A stretch of DNA of 64,000 nucleotides from contig JSYX01000135.1 in the NCBI GenBank assembly GCA_000787465.1, positions 1 to 64,000 on the forward strand, read 5' to 3'. Shown piece after piece: positions 1-10,907 of the stretch (positions are counted from its first letter, which is position 1; the number at the start of each line of letters is the position of its first letter). Under the pieces are notes generated by a model. The model was not told the origin of the DNA, made no database searches, and was given only the letters and a program-made list of their open reading frames with translations. The DNA is from Thermomucor indicae-seudaticae. Lineage: Eukaryota; Mucoromycota; Mucoromycetes; Mucorales; Lichtheimiaceae. The translations under genes were made by a program, and so were the position numbers.

Positions 1-2
1 AA

Positions 3-484
3 GTCAAGGCTGCTCAGGATATCAATGAAGTAGTCCTCACCGATGATCAAGGCCGACTGTACGAAGGCATGGCATCCAACTTTTTCGCGGTCAAGAGACG
101 ACCCAGCGATGGCAAGCCGGTCCTGATGTGTGCGCCGCTGGAACACATCTTGTTGGGCACAGTCATGAAGGTCGTCATGAGTGTTTGTGAGAAACATAAT
201 ATACCCATTGAATGGGTCTTTCCGCAGATTCAGGATGCTCGTGCAGGCAAATGGGAAGGGTGCTTCTTGACGAGTAAGTTGGATCATTACCTACCTACAC
301 GTCATAAGAGTGACATCTGAAATAATCAAAAGGCACCTCGCGGCTTTTGTTGCCCATCGAGACAATCTACTTAAACGACGGTATCACGCCTATCCAGTTC
401 CCTTCCAGTTCAGAAACCATCGAATTTTTGAGACATCAAGTCGAGCAAGAAATTCGTCACAGAGCATATCCCATCTTATCATGA
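3..484 (+). CDS. Class-IV (fold type IV) PLP aminotransferase, C-terminal part
   Basis: The 5' end lies outside the window. Exon 3-273 and exon 333-484 join across an intron (274-332, GTAAGT...AAAAG) to give a C-terminal protein of about 140 residues. Two stretches match class-IV aminotransferases (branched-chain aminotransferase, D-amino-acid aminotransferase, aminodeoxychorismate lyase): LYEGMASNFFAV, like the cofactor-phosphate loop, and after the splice LTSTRLLLPIETIYL, like the conserved ITSTSR strand. These enzymes move amino groups or cleave aminodeoxychorismate with pyridoxal phosphate. Substrate cannot be told from this fragment. The stop is TGA at 482-484. Confidence 0.8.
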
Positions 485-2190
485 TAACCGGTTTTCTCGG
501 GTCAAATCGAATTCTACTACGAGGATCAAAAGCCGATCGCCCCTTGTCTTGCACGAGTATCCAAGAGGCTATATTATTAATTTTAATAACACATATAGAT
601 TCAGTGCTATTCCTCGAACGCGGACGGATTGTGTATATTTATCTGACCATCCCAGTAGCACAAAAATTCCACTTTGAGTACAAGTAGCTTCAGTGTGCAC
701 TGTTACCCTTCCGTGTATTTTCTTCCATAAACAGAAAAGATGGTGGGGCCCGCATGTATCATTATTATATACCGAATCCAGTGTTACTCTAGGCGTTTTA
801 GAGACAAATGAAGCGTCGAATAATCACCGTGTCATATTGCAAAACGGTTGATGTTTAAGCGTCGCTCGTGCTGGCAGGAAAGGGAAAAAGAAGACAGTAT
901 TGCAAACTAGAGAATATGGTTCTCACAAAGATCGGCCAGACAGACAGTGAATCTGTTAGGACGGGAGAAAAGTTTACCAGTAAGACCAATGACTTCCGCT
1001 CATTTACAACATATTCTCCACGTCAAGCACTACGCCACACTTGAACCTTTGTACAGTTACTGACAGTAACATGTCAAAGAACGAATACAACATGGAAAGC
1101 ATTAAAGTCAAGCAGAGATATGTAGACTTGGAATGGATGCGCCTGGTGGGAGTCAAAACGTCAAAGTCAATTCCGGGTAAGAAATCATTGAACAGAGCAG
1201 TATTCTTCTGTTGGCCTCGCGGGATATGGCGCCCATGACATGGATTAGCTTTAGCTATATCTATCGAGAATAGGTTGAATAGACACACCACTACCAGCGA
1301 TCAAGAAGCGGAGCACAGAGAACGCGATGAGAGACGGAGAGCTGAACAGATCTGGTATAGGAGAAACCAGCAACAGCATTTGAGTTGTCATCAGCATTGC
1401 GCATAGACGCGCTGTAACCAGTACCAATCCACCTACAGCATTTGTTTGCGCTTCAATGCTAGACCTTGCCTGCGACATCCAGATTCGAATGGGCGATTAG
1501 TCAAAAACACATTGAACCCAAGGCTTTATTCGTGGCTTCTATATACAGACTGTAGTATATGTGCTTGAAGATGATGCATGTACAATAAATCATTATACAT
1601 GCACAGATGCGAAGATGGACCATATATATATACAGGAATCATTATGTATATACAAATGCATGCGACTTTTGTTATTGTAGATGGAGATTGAGGGATAGTG
1701 CCAGGTCGAAGTAATTCAGCAGAGAAGATCAAAGACAAGCCTTGGGTGGACCGAAATGGCTATGTACCGTTGACGGGAAGACATGGAAGGCAAATGGAAG
1801 ACGAACGGAGGGCTGGAAGAAGTATTGGAGGATCCAAAGACTGACTCATGACAGACCTTGTACGTAATAGAGACCAGGTAGACCAGATGAATGTCGGAAA
1901 GAAGACACGCGCAGCAGCACCACGCCAGTAAAGGTATTCCATGAAAAGGGTGATAGACAAGGACCAGAGGATCAGAGGAAGCACGGGAACCAGACACCAT
2001 TCGGAGATTCGTTGACCAGTAACGTGGAGACCACATGCAGATGATTGATGTTGATGTTGATGCAGATCATGATGAAACGAGGAGAAAACCAAAGAGAGAT
2101 AGATTGACATAGGTATCGGATGATGATGACTCCAAGACCAGACCCATCCATAAAGCTATCGGTTCGCCTCCAGATATCCGTCTAGGTACG
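485..2190. other. Gene-poor region, no supported gene
   Basis: Only short open frames on both strands. Minus-strand frames at 1251-1478 and 1760-2110 have hydrophobic runs, but I could not join them into a gene with convincing splice sites. The first 200 bases probably hold the aminotransferase 3' UTR. Confidence 0.5.
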
Positions 2191-2199
2191 GCCACCGTG

Positions 2200-2480
2200 A
2201 CAAGACCAAGCCCACATTATACTGCTTCAAATGCAGGTTCGGATCCTCACATCTGTGCCCCAAAGGATCATAGTGCCTCACATACAAATATGTGGGTCAC
2301 GCAAGCGCCCAGGCAGTTTGGAAGTGGCTAAATTCAATGCTGGATCCGAAGACCACTGGCGCACGTTTTCCACCCAACTATGAAGACAGTTGCGATTCGG
2401 AGGCTGACAATCATACTTCAATGATATGCTCCGCACGCTCCACCAATGAACACACAAGATGCTTTGGACGTCCCCTTCCT
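2200..2480 (+). mobile_element. Possible remnant of a LINE-type reverse transcriptase C-terminus
   Basis: One plus-strand frame reads a cysteine-rich stretch (YCFKCRFGSSHLCPKGS), a TAG stop, then YKYVGHASAQAVWKWLN. This is reminiscent of the zinc-binding tail of LINE reverse transcriptases (Cys-rich, then an H...C...VW(K/D)W pattern). The frame is broken by the stop and no reverse transcriptase core is visible nearby, so at most this is an old scrap. It could equally be chance. Confidence 0.3.
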
Positions 2481-2531
2481 TCAAATACAATAGCAATGAG
2501 CCAAGACCGAGCTATGAGGTTCCGTTCGTAG

Positions 2532-3976
2532 CGTAAAGTAAACTTCGAGTGTCGCATTTGATGATGAGAAAAGTGAAGATGAGTTGTGGAAAGAAGAACC
2601 GAGGAAAAAAAGAAATGGGGATCCCTCCCAGTTTATAACCGTGAGAATCCATGACAGCTGTTGATGGCCATGGCCCGAGACCCATCACGCCCCCAAGCTC
2701 AATTTGAATGAACCGGAACTAGCTGAACTTACGTATCACATGCATAATCCAGGACCGTGTCAAACCTCGCCTCGAATGTCAAACCTTCGTCACAGAATAA
2801 TATCAAGACATTTAGGAAGATTCGGTAAATCAAACATCCTGTTATTGGGGTGATCAAAGGAACTTTTGACGAGTGACATGTGTGCAATCATTGTAAAGTA
2901 TGACGAAAACATTTCCCATGTGCCGAGAGTTTGGCGCAGTACGAACCTACCCGTCGATATAAACAAAGGCTCGTGAACTTCCGAGCTTGCTTCTGAGTGA
3001 TCGCTTCTTGATACGATGCTGAATCTAGCCGAAGACCGGACATGCCCACATCTAAAGAGGTCAACTGGACAGGAAGGTCGTGAAAATGTCAGAAAAGCTC
3101 CAAAGCAAAAACGCTTATTGTCTGAAAAGACTGTTATGATTACCTTCATGGCTTTCGATGGGTTGGGTTTATTGTTGGCATTTCGTATTCAAAGATAGAT
3201 GAGTTTCGGGGTTCATTCTTAGCCGTATTAATGCACCTGTTGACACACTTTTTTCTCTCTTAGTGAATAGTATAAGCAAAGTATCTTATTATTACTGCAA
3301 TGACAATTGGCTAAAGGATGTTCAGGACCTGTACGAGAACAGGTAGAATGGTGATCAGAGGATTGCGTATTCCTTAGCGACATGTCAAAGGTGTCTGTCG
3401 ATAGCATTCCTTTTAAGAATCTTTTTCCATTGTAGGCTTTTATTGCTTATATCCAGTTTCCTTAAGAGGAGATCAGCGGCTCTGTCGGCCTCCTGCTTAA
3501 TGGCTGTATTCGTAACTATAAGCGCTTAAGCACCTACAACTTGGAAGCCTCATGCGCTCCTTGTGGCTTCTATGCACCTTCCATTTCCGGGGTCCATAAG
3601 GTGCTCCATGGTCATTTGATCAGTTCTATGGCCTGTAGCATTCGAAGGCAAAATTGCACACTACACAACATTGGTTTACTTGCTCCCGCGGTAGCGGTCC
3701 CAGTGTCAGCAAGATTATCATAAAGCACTAGGAAAATGAACGCTCCTTTTTTCCTGCAGCTATATAGCAATAGTTTGAGAAGTACAATACCTATTATCAT
3801 TTATATTGCAATAAATGGCCTTGATTGACCTAGAAAGTGGAACAAGCAATCGCAGCAACCTGCAATGCAGGTGAAACACCAATCTCTGCCCCATTCAAGT
3901 CACACGCGTAACCCTATTTAAAGCTCTCTGAGCAATTGCGTTATCTTTCTGCTTTCTTTATCAATCAAATAACAAC
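2532..3976. other. Intergenic, no supported gene
   Basis: Short open frames only (about 60-120 codons on either strand) with no recognisable domains or consistent splice structure. The last 150 bases are the 5' flank of the RAD54-like copy. Confidence 0.5.
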
Positions 3977-6900
3977 ATGCTCCGAAAGCAACCTGATTCA
4001 GACCGTGATCAAGACGCTGGCCCCGGCAAAAAGCGTCGTACCCAACCTGACGCACCCAACAGTCCGCCCCCCAAAAGCCTTTGGCCCCGGTCGCGGCCTC
4101 ACAATGACTACGACCCAAAGGCCGCATTAAGTAAAAAATTCAAGGTTCCGTACCTTGCAGGGCAGCCCCGCCACCTACCGACCGCTTCGCCGCGCGCCGC
4201 ACGCTTGGAATGCGAAAGCGGAACCCGCCAAAAAGAGCGGCCGACGATACCGACGGGAGAACGCGATCGTCCTATGGGATCCGAAGGAGGCCGAGGGCGA
4301 AACGGAGAATAGGCCCAATGATGAAGAACGTCCGCCGCAGCGGACCAGAAGCATGTACAGGATTGGCGGGCGGGGCAAATCTTTGCCAGAGATACTCGGT
4401 CTGAAGAGGGAGGATCGCAACAAGGTCCCTGTAGTTGTCGATCCAATACTTGCGAAGGTGCTGCGTCCCCATCAGGTGCAGGGATTGAAGTTTTTGTTCA
4501 ACTGCACAACCGGCAAGGTGCTGTCCACCGCATTCGGGTATGGTTATGGAACAAAGGATTACCACAAGCTCGCTTTCTGACGTTAGCTTATAGTTGCATC
4601 ATGGCCGATGAAATGGGGTTGGGAAAACTGTATGTAGGCTGTGGCATTCATGCATATTTATGCACGAACCCCTCATGCACTGGATTAACGTTCCGTAACT
4701 GTAGCTGCAATGTATTTCCCTCTTTTGGACATTACTACGGCAGTCGAGTGAAGAAGGAAAGCCGACGATTGAAAAAGCAATCATAGCTTGTCCTTCAAGT
4801 TTGGTCCAAAATTGGGCAAACGAAATAGGTACTTATAACTTTCTAGTTCATAATTGCGTACCTACTGACTGTATGTGTTATAGTCAAATGGCTCGGCGAA
4901 GCTCGTGTGCGACCATTAACGATTGACAATGCCGGTAGTAAGGAGAAAACAAGTGCGGCTAAGCAGTGGGCAGCAGCGAAAGGGTAAATCGTGAATCCAG
5001 GTATGTTACATAAACTTCTACTGAATCGCTCGTATGCTGATAAATGCTGTAGTGATGATTGTGTCTTACGAGACTTTACGATCGTATACGAAATATCTGA
5101 AGAATGCGCCCATTGGACTCGTTCTTTGCGATGAGGGCCACAGATTGAAGAACAGAAGTATATGCTAGTGCTAGTCTGTTTTGCTGCTAACCAAGCTAAT
5201 ACGTTATTTTTATCTTTAGCATCACTGCTTTTCCAAGAGTTGAACAGTCTACCTGTTAGACGACGGGTCATTCTTTCCGAAACGCCAATCCAAGTAAGTA
5301 TATTATACCTGTATATTATATAACCCGTACTAACTATTTGATGACAGAATGACCTTGGTGAATACTACGCGCTGCTCGACTTCGTGAATCCCGGTTTATT
5401 GGGAACTTCCAATGAGTTTCGCAGGAACTTAGAGAACCCTATCTTACGAGGACGAGGTGCTGATGCGACAGAGGAAGAGCGCCAAATAGGTGATGAAAAA
5501 GTCACAGAATTCTGGGGTATTGTGTCGAAATTTACCATCAAACGGACAAACGATATCCTCACCAAATACCGTATGTACTCCCTATATGCGAGTGACGTAT
5601 AGTTGCATAATCGAACTGTGTATATTATAGTCCCCACCAAATACGAGCACGTAATTTTCTGCAAACTCGCGCCGCTTCGGCTCGACCTATACAATGTTTT
5701 CCTGAATTCAGCAGAAAACAAAAAATTACTGCGAGGTCAAGGAACTCAGCCGCTTAAGGTTCGAAGCCACAAACGAAGCGTCGGCAGAGAACTTGTCACT
5801 TACCTATCGCATGGTTAGGCGATCACTCTGCTGAAGAAGCTATGCCACCATCCTGGCCTTTTGAACTTGCCGCAAGAACTCGAGGGATACAAAGATATCC
5901 TCCCGGATGGCTATGGCGCAAAGAGCCGCCATGTAACAGTTAGCCCTAACTACTCCGGTAAGTTTATGGTGTTGGAAAGGTAAAAGAAAAAACGCTGGGA
6001 ACATAGGAAACACTCATGAAATTGACTTCCATTGCAGGATGCTTGCGCAAGTCAAAAGAGAAACATATGACAAAATCGTTATTGTCAGCAATTATACCCA
6101 GACGCTGGCTCTCATTCAGGCTTTCTGCCAGTAGAAAAAGTAAGTGCGACAGGCATATACTACAACGACGGTGCTAACTTCTATTGAAAGATACGGAGTT
6201 ATACGATTGGATGGAACCATGACAGTACAGAAACATCAAAAGCTTGTCAATAAGTTCAACGACCCAGAGGGAGAAGAATTTGTTTTCTTATTAAGCAGCA
6301 AAGCCGGTGGTTGCGGTCTGAACTCGATAGGCGCAAATCGTCTGGTGCTATTCGACCCAGGTATGTCAGAAACTATCTGGTACCGGCACAACCTCACACC
6401 TTGTTCTACCATTAGACTGGAATCCAGCCGCGGACCAGCAGGCTCTGGCTCGCATATGGCGTGATGGACAGAAGAAAGACTGTAAGTGCTGGTCCTCGGT
6501 ACTCTTCGCCTCCTTACCTCGCTAAGCGCAAATTTTAGGCTTCATCTGCAGGTTCATTGCGGCTGGAACAATAGAAGAAAAGATTTTTCAACAACAATCA
6601 CACAAGCAGTCAATTTCCAACTGCGTGGTGGATGAGGCCACAGAGATGGAGCGCCACTTTTCGCTTGCAGACATGCGACAGCTATTCCAGCTAAATACCG
6701 AAAGTGAATGCGAAACGCACGACACGTTTAAATGTAAGTTTTGCACATATAGTTGAAGACGCGACGATTCTTATTTTTGTCCTCCAGGCAAGCAATGTAT
6801 ACAGGGGAAGCAATTTAAGAAGGCAGACATGATGCATTACGGTGACACCAGCAGGTAGGATACAAGATTTCGGCTGGCTCCATTATTACGCTAACAATAA

Positions 6901-7016
6901 AAAATAGTTGGGACCACTATGACAAAGATATGCTTAGGTTACCAGATCCAATGCTGAAGGAAGCCGGGAAAGGGATCGTTTCATACGTTTTCCAGTTTAT
7001 CTCGCATATTAACTAG
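3977..7016 (+). pseudogene. RAD54: RAD54-like SNF2 DNA translocase, degenerate copy
   Basis: RAD54 is a Swi2/Snf2 ATPase that works with Rad51 in homologous recombination. All landmark motifs can be traced over about twelve exons: VLRPHQVQGLKFLFNCTTG, then the Walker A block ADEMGLGKT (split by intron 4630-4704), motif II DEGH, the RAD54-specific KKLCHHPGLL, and the C-terminal helicase lobe [36 protein letters not shown], ending in TAG at 7014-7016. Lesions: a 1-nt frameshift near 4147-4160 after FKVP; two compensating indels between about 4200 and 4262, so the conserved LGMRKRNPP lies in another frame; an in-frame TAA at 4985-4987; and motif III reading SETPIQN instead of (S/T)GTPIQN (GAA at 5279-5281). 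A TAG at 6132-6134 can be spliced around. The intron starting near 5758 uses the weak donor GTTCGA. Introns and most motifs survive, so the decay seems recent; a functional RAD54 should exist elsewhere. Confidence 0.82.
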
Positions 7017-7136
7017 CCCAGTGTTACAACTGATGGCCCTGCAATTCGTTTTCTCTTTCCATATACATATCATCAGTTTCCATATATCTTGCTCGCACCC
7101 CCTATCTTTTTCTCTTTTCATATCGATATCATCAGT

Positions 7137-7185
<49 letters not shown>

Positions 7186-8125
7186 AAATTATGCTTTTAG
7201 AAGCTCGCGGAATATCCACGCAAAATTGACCTTGGTCGACGGTTACCGAAGGATAATATTCAATCAGACAGGAACCAAGTCCTTGCCTGGCAAGGATTCT
7301 TTTTCCAAAAAACCGTTATGTACCAACTATTGTGTATACAATGATAACAGGACGACGAAACTACCCTATATACAAGCCTGAACGGAAAGGCGTCCAGCCT
7401 TACACATGCGGTTTCCGTGCGACAAAGCTACGGTCTAACATAACGCGCTGTCAGTGGTACGGTACATAATGACAGAGACTAGAGCATCTCTTTAACTGAC
7501 CTTTTTATTTCTATCTATCCTTATGGATGAGGATGGGCGTTGCTCAAGATGGGATAATTGAGGCGCGGTAATATTTCAGTTCCCAAAGTTGGAGAAACAG
7601 GGTAGCTTGAAATATAGATATAACTTACCAGTGTAACGATCACGTCTGCATCTTGACATCGTGTCCCTCGGCGTTCGCTACCATTTACAAGGTCTTTGCA
7701 CTTCCACCGATTCAACAAGAGGCTCTTACACGTTGGATCATCTCAGGGTTTTCTAAGGTTTAGTAAGTCGTCTACTGGGCAAACTGTGCTTTGCGGAGGG
7801 TCTCCTCACGGCAATCGATTAAAAAACATTCGAGAAAATTCGTAATGGCTGGTTTCGTAAAAAGAAGTGAGACTTTGGACAAGCTATCTGCAGTGACACC
7901 AGCGATGCTTAATGTCAGAGACTCGTTTGTTCATTTTGGACAGGATGAGCTACTCGATGTCAAGTAAATGCATCGCCGAATGTAGACAGTACGTGTCAAA
8001 GAAAAATTCCCGAAAGAATCGCGCTGCCAAGGTGACAAAAAAGACAGTGTCTCTTGGCCCGAAAAGAAAAAGAAAATGCGTAGGGCTTTATTATATAGAA
8101 TGGGCTGTGTAATAAACTGTGGATG
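7017..8125. other. Intergenic with TA microsatellite
   Basis: AT-rich 3' flank of the RAD54-like copy, then about 900 bases with only short open frames (7521-7718 minus, 7912-8112 plus) lacking recognisable domains. Confidence 0.5.
7141..7182. repeat. (TA)n microsatellite
   Basis: About 21 uninterrupted AT dinucleotides directly follow the RAD54-like copy. It is likely polymorphic. Confidence 0.95.
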
Positions 8126-8682
8126 TTAAGGCACATGGGATAACATATCCCCACTATCGGGGTTGGCTGCCGCGGCGGCTGCGCCGGCTTCCCTCTGCTT
8201 GTTGCCCGACCCGACGGGACGTCCGCGTTTCTTTCTTTCTGCATCTTTGCATTCATCGGCCTTGTTCAGCCGTTTGCATCGACGACATGGACGTTCGCCA
8301 TCGCATGCAACATGAGAACCCTTGAGCCAACGCAAGCTCTCCGGACTGCAGGCCTTGTACGGTAGCCGTCGCCTGGTTGACGCTGCTGCTGCTCCCTCGG
8401 CAGGTTATGCACTTGTGCTGGTATATTAACATACAAAGCAATCGACGCTTTTTGTAAAGGCACCGTCAGAGAACCTTCGTACGCTTGAGACAAAGCGACT
8501 GCCTCAGGATGCTGGAAAAGGGCTTCATTCGGTTCCTTATCTTCAATGACGGATGCTTCATCACTCACGTCAACCGGCCAACTGGAAGACGCTGGATTCC
8601 CTGGCTGAGGTTCCTGAAGTTGGGTATCCAATTCAAGCAAAGTAGTAGTGGACAGTGAGTCAGAATGTTGTTGATACTGCAT
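8126..8682 (-). pseudogene. Zn2Cys6 transcription regulator with a one-base frameshift in the zinc cluster
   Basis: The ATG at 8682-8680 opens a frame starting MQYQQHSDSL, with an acidic, Ser/Thr-rich N-terminus of about 115 residues leading to RRACVG. A second frame then continues KGSHVACDGERPCRRCKRL and a basic, RGRP-containing tail, ending in TGA at 8126. The two frames align to one C-x2-C-x6-C-x6-C-x2-C zinc cluster if a single base is missing between 8324 and 8325, exactly in the codon of the second cysteine. Without it the N-terminal frame runs on out of phase and loses the DNA-binding domain. The spacing, the GERPCRRC core and the basic extension are typical of fungal Zn2Cys6 regulators; the protein would be short, about 185 residues. 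It may be a recent pseudogene or a sequence error. Confidence 0.7.
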
Positions 8683-9640
8683 ATTAGAAGAATAAAGTAG
8701 AGAAAAGTATGAAATGGCGCGAGCTCTCATTTATATACTGCTGCTTTACCCCCTGTCGATCAATTTCAAGTCAGGATTAACCAATGTTTGTTTTTTAATG
8801 TGTTGTTGCATTGATTTAAAATAGATCTGACATAAAATGGCGTTGCCAGGCATCGGTTCGGAATAAAATATGAGAAATAATCGCTGCATTGTATCTAAGC
8901 TGCATGACGCGTCACTAAAAGTCATGGCTGCATTATGTTCCTCGTCAAAGAAATAAAAAATTTTTCTCGATTATTTCCAAATCTGTCTTCTGAAACGTGA
9001 TGTGTCAACCCCCGTTTGAAGAAACAAAAAAAGAGTTTTTGAATAAGCTAGTTCACCGCACAGGTAAAACCTTTCCGTTTATAAGTCGTGTCTGATGGGT
9101 TCAATCAAAATCAAAAGGCTTGCAAGCGGTTATACTTGTGCTACTCTGAATGAACTGCCTCCATCGTACAAGACGGGAAACGGGACAACACTTGAATTTG
9201 GATTATGCTAGGGTAAAGTGAAGGATTGGTCCTGGATGATGCTAGAATTAAAGGATTAGTTCCGGGGACGATCTAAAGATCGTATCCTTGCGTAGCATAA
9301 TGAAATAGTAATCCTTGGATTCACGCAAATACCTGATGACTGCTATCAGACAGCTGGCATGAGTTTGAAGTTATGCTTGAATTTCTCATAACCAAACTTT
9401 ATTCAAGCGTTATTTCTAAGTTATTATTCAAGTAGATACGTCCTTGGGTTAGAGAATTACTTTTCCCGTAGTGACTAGAGGCCTTCGGCGGGAATATCCG
9501 GCTTTGGTGATTCCTCTTGTCCCACCCAGTTTTCAAGAAAAGAGTTTGCGTTCCTTGGCTGTATGGTATTGACACAGAGGAGGAGAATGATGGCCCTAAC
9601 TAAGATAATGGATACCCACGCATGCTATGGCGACCTCCTG
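8683..9640. other. Intergenic, AT-rich, with a small inverted-repeat element
   Basis: The first 200 bases are the promoter side of the Zn2Cys6 gene. The rest has no open frame worth reporting. It contains the structured element at 9201-9301. Confidence 0.5.
9201..9301. repeat. Small element with inverted ends and internal repeats
   Basis: ATTATGCTA at 9202-9210 is matched by its exact reverse complement TAGCATAAT at 9293-9301. Inside are two imperfect direct copies (TGCTAG...AAAGGATT...GTTCC-like, starting near 9205 and 9239) and a perfect palindrome CGATCTAAAGATCG at 9269-9282 flanked by AAGGAT/ATCCTT. It could be a tiny MITE-like element or a chance hairpin; no clear target-site duplication is visible. 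Confidence 0.4.
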
Positions 9641-10141
9641 TTACACAGTATAATCCTCCTTGTCCGAATTCTGATGCAGATCGAGGTTAAACTTGTAGCA
9701 TGACAAAGAAATATGCTCGCTGCGCATCATGTATTGATATTGTCTTGAAAGGGGCCGTAAAAATGGCGGAACCAGGCAAAGCCACTCATAGAAGCGCCAT
9801 GAAGGAGGTTTTTGTTTCAAAAGGAAAAATTTCTTGCTCATGACGCTTTTTGTACGCTGGATATACCATAACTCTCCGCGTGCAGCAATTGTTCCTTCTT
9901 GGACGCGCCCTCTTCGTCTTTCAAGCTCGGAAGCTGATACTTTGTCAAAGCTTTTTACTTTTTCAAGCATTTGTCTGCACGAAATTGGGTTCGCAGGCTT
10001 ATCGGGGATCCCAATCTTCATATGCCTGTCAGGAAAAGGGATAATTGCTATGGAGGATAGGTCGACTGAGTTACTTGCCTCTGGCTTGCAAGGAAAGGCA
10101 TAAAAAGGAGGACCTTCCCCGGCTTTTTCTTGTTTCTTCAT
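9641..10141 (-). CDS. Uncharacterised open reading frame, possibly a relic
   Basis: An open frame of 166 codons from an ATG at 10141 to a TAG-type stop at 9641. The frame stays open about 20 codons further upstream before a stop. The protein is basic, with a charged segment (SASELERRRGRVQEG) and an aromatic stretch (PSWRFYEWLCLVPPF). I recognise no family. It sits in a gene-poor, decayed region and may be a leftover exon rather than a working gene. Confidence 0.25.
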   Translation of the reverse strand: MKKQEKAGEGPPFYAFPCKPEASNSVDLSSIAIIPFPDRHMKIGIPDKPANPISCRQMLEKVKSFDKVSASELERRRGRVQEGTIAARGELWYIQRTKSVMSKKFFLLKQKPPSWRFYEWLCLVPPFLRPLSRQYQYMMRSEHISLSCYKFNLDLHQNSDKEDYTV

Positions 10142-10144
10142 CAA

Positions 10145-10907
10145 CTTCGGGGAAGAGCGCTGAGTAAGGGTACTAGCTCGGCCTGTAGTGGCATCCCGTG
10201 GTTGCCATGGCTAAGTGTGGACGGGGTTGGGCTTCGGTTCAACCTTTGGACACATTAGCTGGGGACAATTGCGGTGATGCTCTGCAGGCTGCGAGAAGCC
10301 TGAAAGGCTCTCGTCGGTACGCAGCGAAAACAAATAACAAAATGAAAATCTGAATATATCAAATGCCAATAGACTTGGTTCAGCTGTCAATTTTGCAAAC
10401 GCAACTGAATACGATTCTAAGATCGATCTGACTTTAGGCAGCAGTCAATTTCAAAGGCAAAGGACGACGGGTTCTCATGGAAGATGCCATGGTTACGATG
10501 CGTGCTGGCTGAACGCCGCGAAATCGACCTTGAACTCGTCTATTTTGGCACTATGTCATTTGGCACTAAACGCTTGCATAGGAGCTTCATATACGCATAG
10601 AAGACGATAGACATTCTAAACTTCATTTTATAGGTCTGAAACTTTTAGAAATTGTTACCAGTCAGTATCTCAAGTATCAAGGAGACAGACAGTGAAGGAG
10701 AGAACTCATATTGATTACACTAAATATAGCATCCTATTTACATTAATCTATAGTGGGGCCGTAGATTCAGCGATATACATCATTTGCTGTAATTCCGGTC
10801 TTGGCAACAGCCGTGGTATTTGTTACAGTGTAGATTTCACGTGATTCGCGCGGCTTCTAAATCCGCTACACCGGCATAGTTGAACCAGATCATCGTTCTT
10901 TGCAAGC
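10145..10907. other. Intergenic; contains the promoter of the golgin-like gene
   Basis: No open frame of note. The last 100-200 bases are the presumed promoter and 5' UTR of the gene starting at 10908. Confidence 0.5.

Noticed and set aside
1760..2110. 116-codon minus-strand frame with hydrophobic segments, possible membrane protein
   Set aside because: No convincing splice partner and no family resemblance; the neighbouring frames at 1526-1738 and 1251-1478 do not join in phase.
5221..5240. Apparent frameshift in RAD54 after the DEGH exon
   Set aside because: Caused by counting one base too many at the acceptor. With the exon starting right after CTTTAG the frame reads TSLLFQELNSLPVRRR without a lesion.
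6132..6134. In-frame TAG in the RAD54-like copy as a further lesion
   Set aside because: It can be removed by using the donor CCA|GTAGAA, which joins in frame to YGVIRLDG, so it is not counted as certain.
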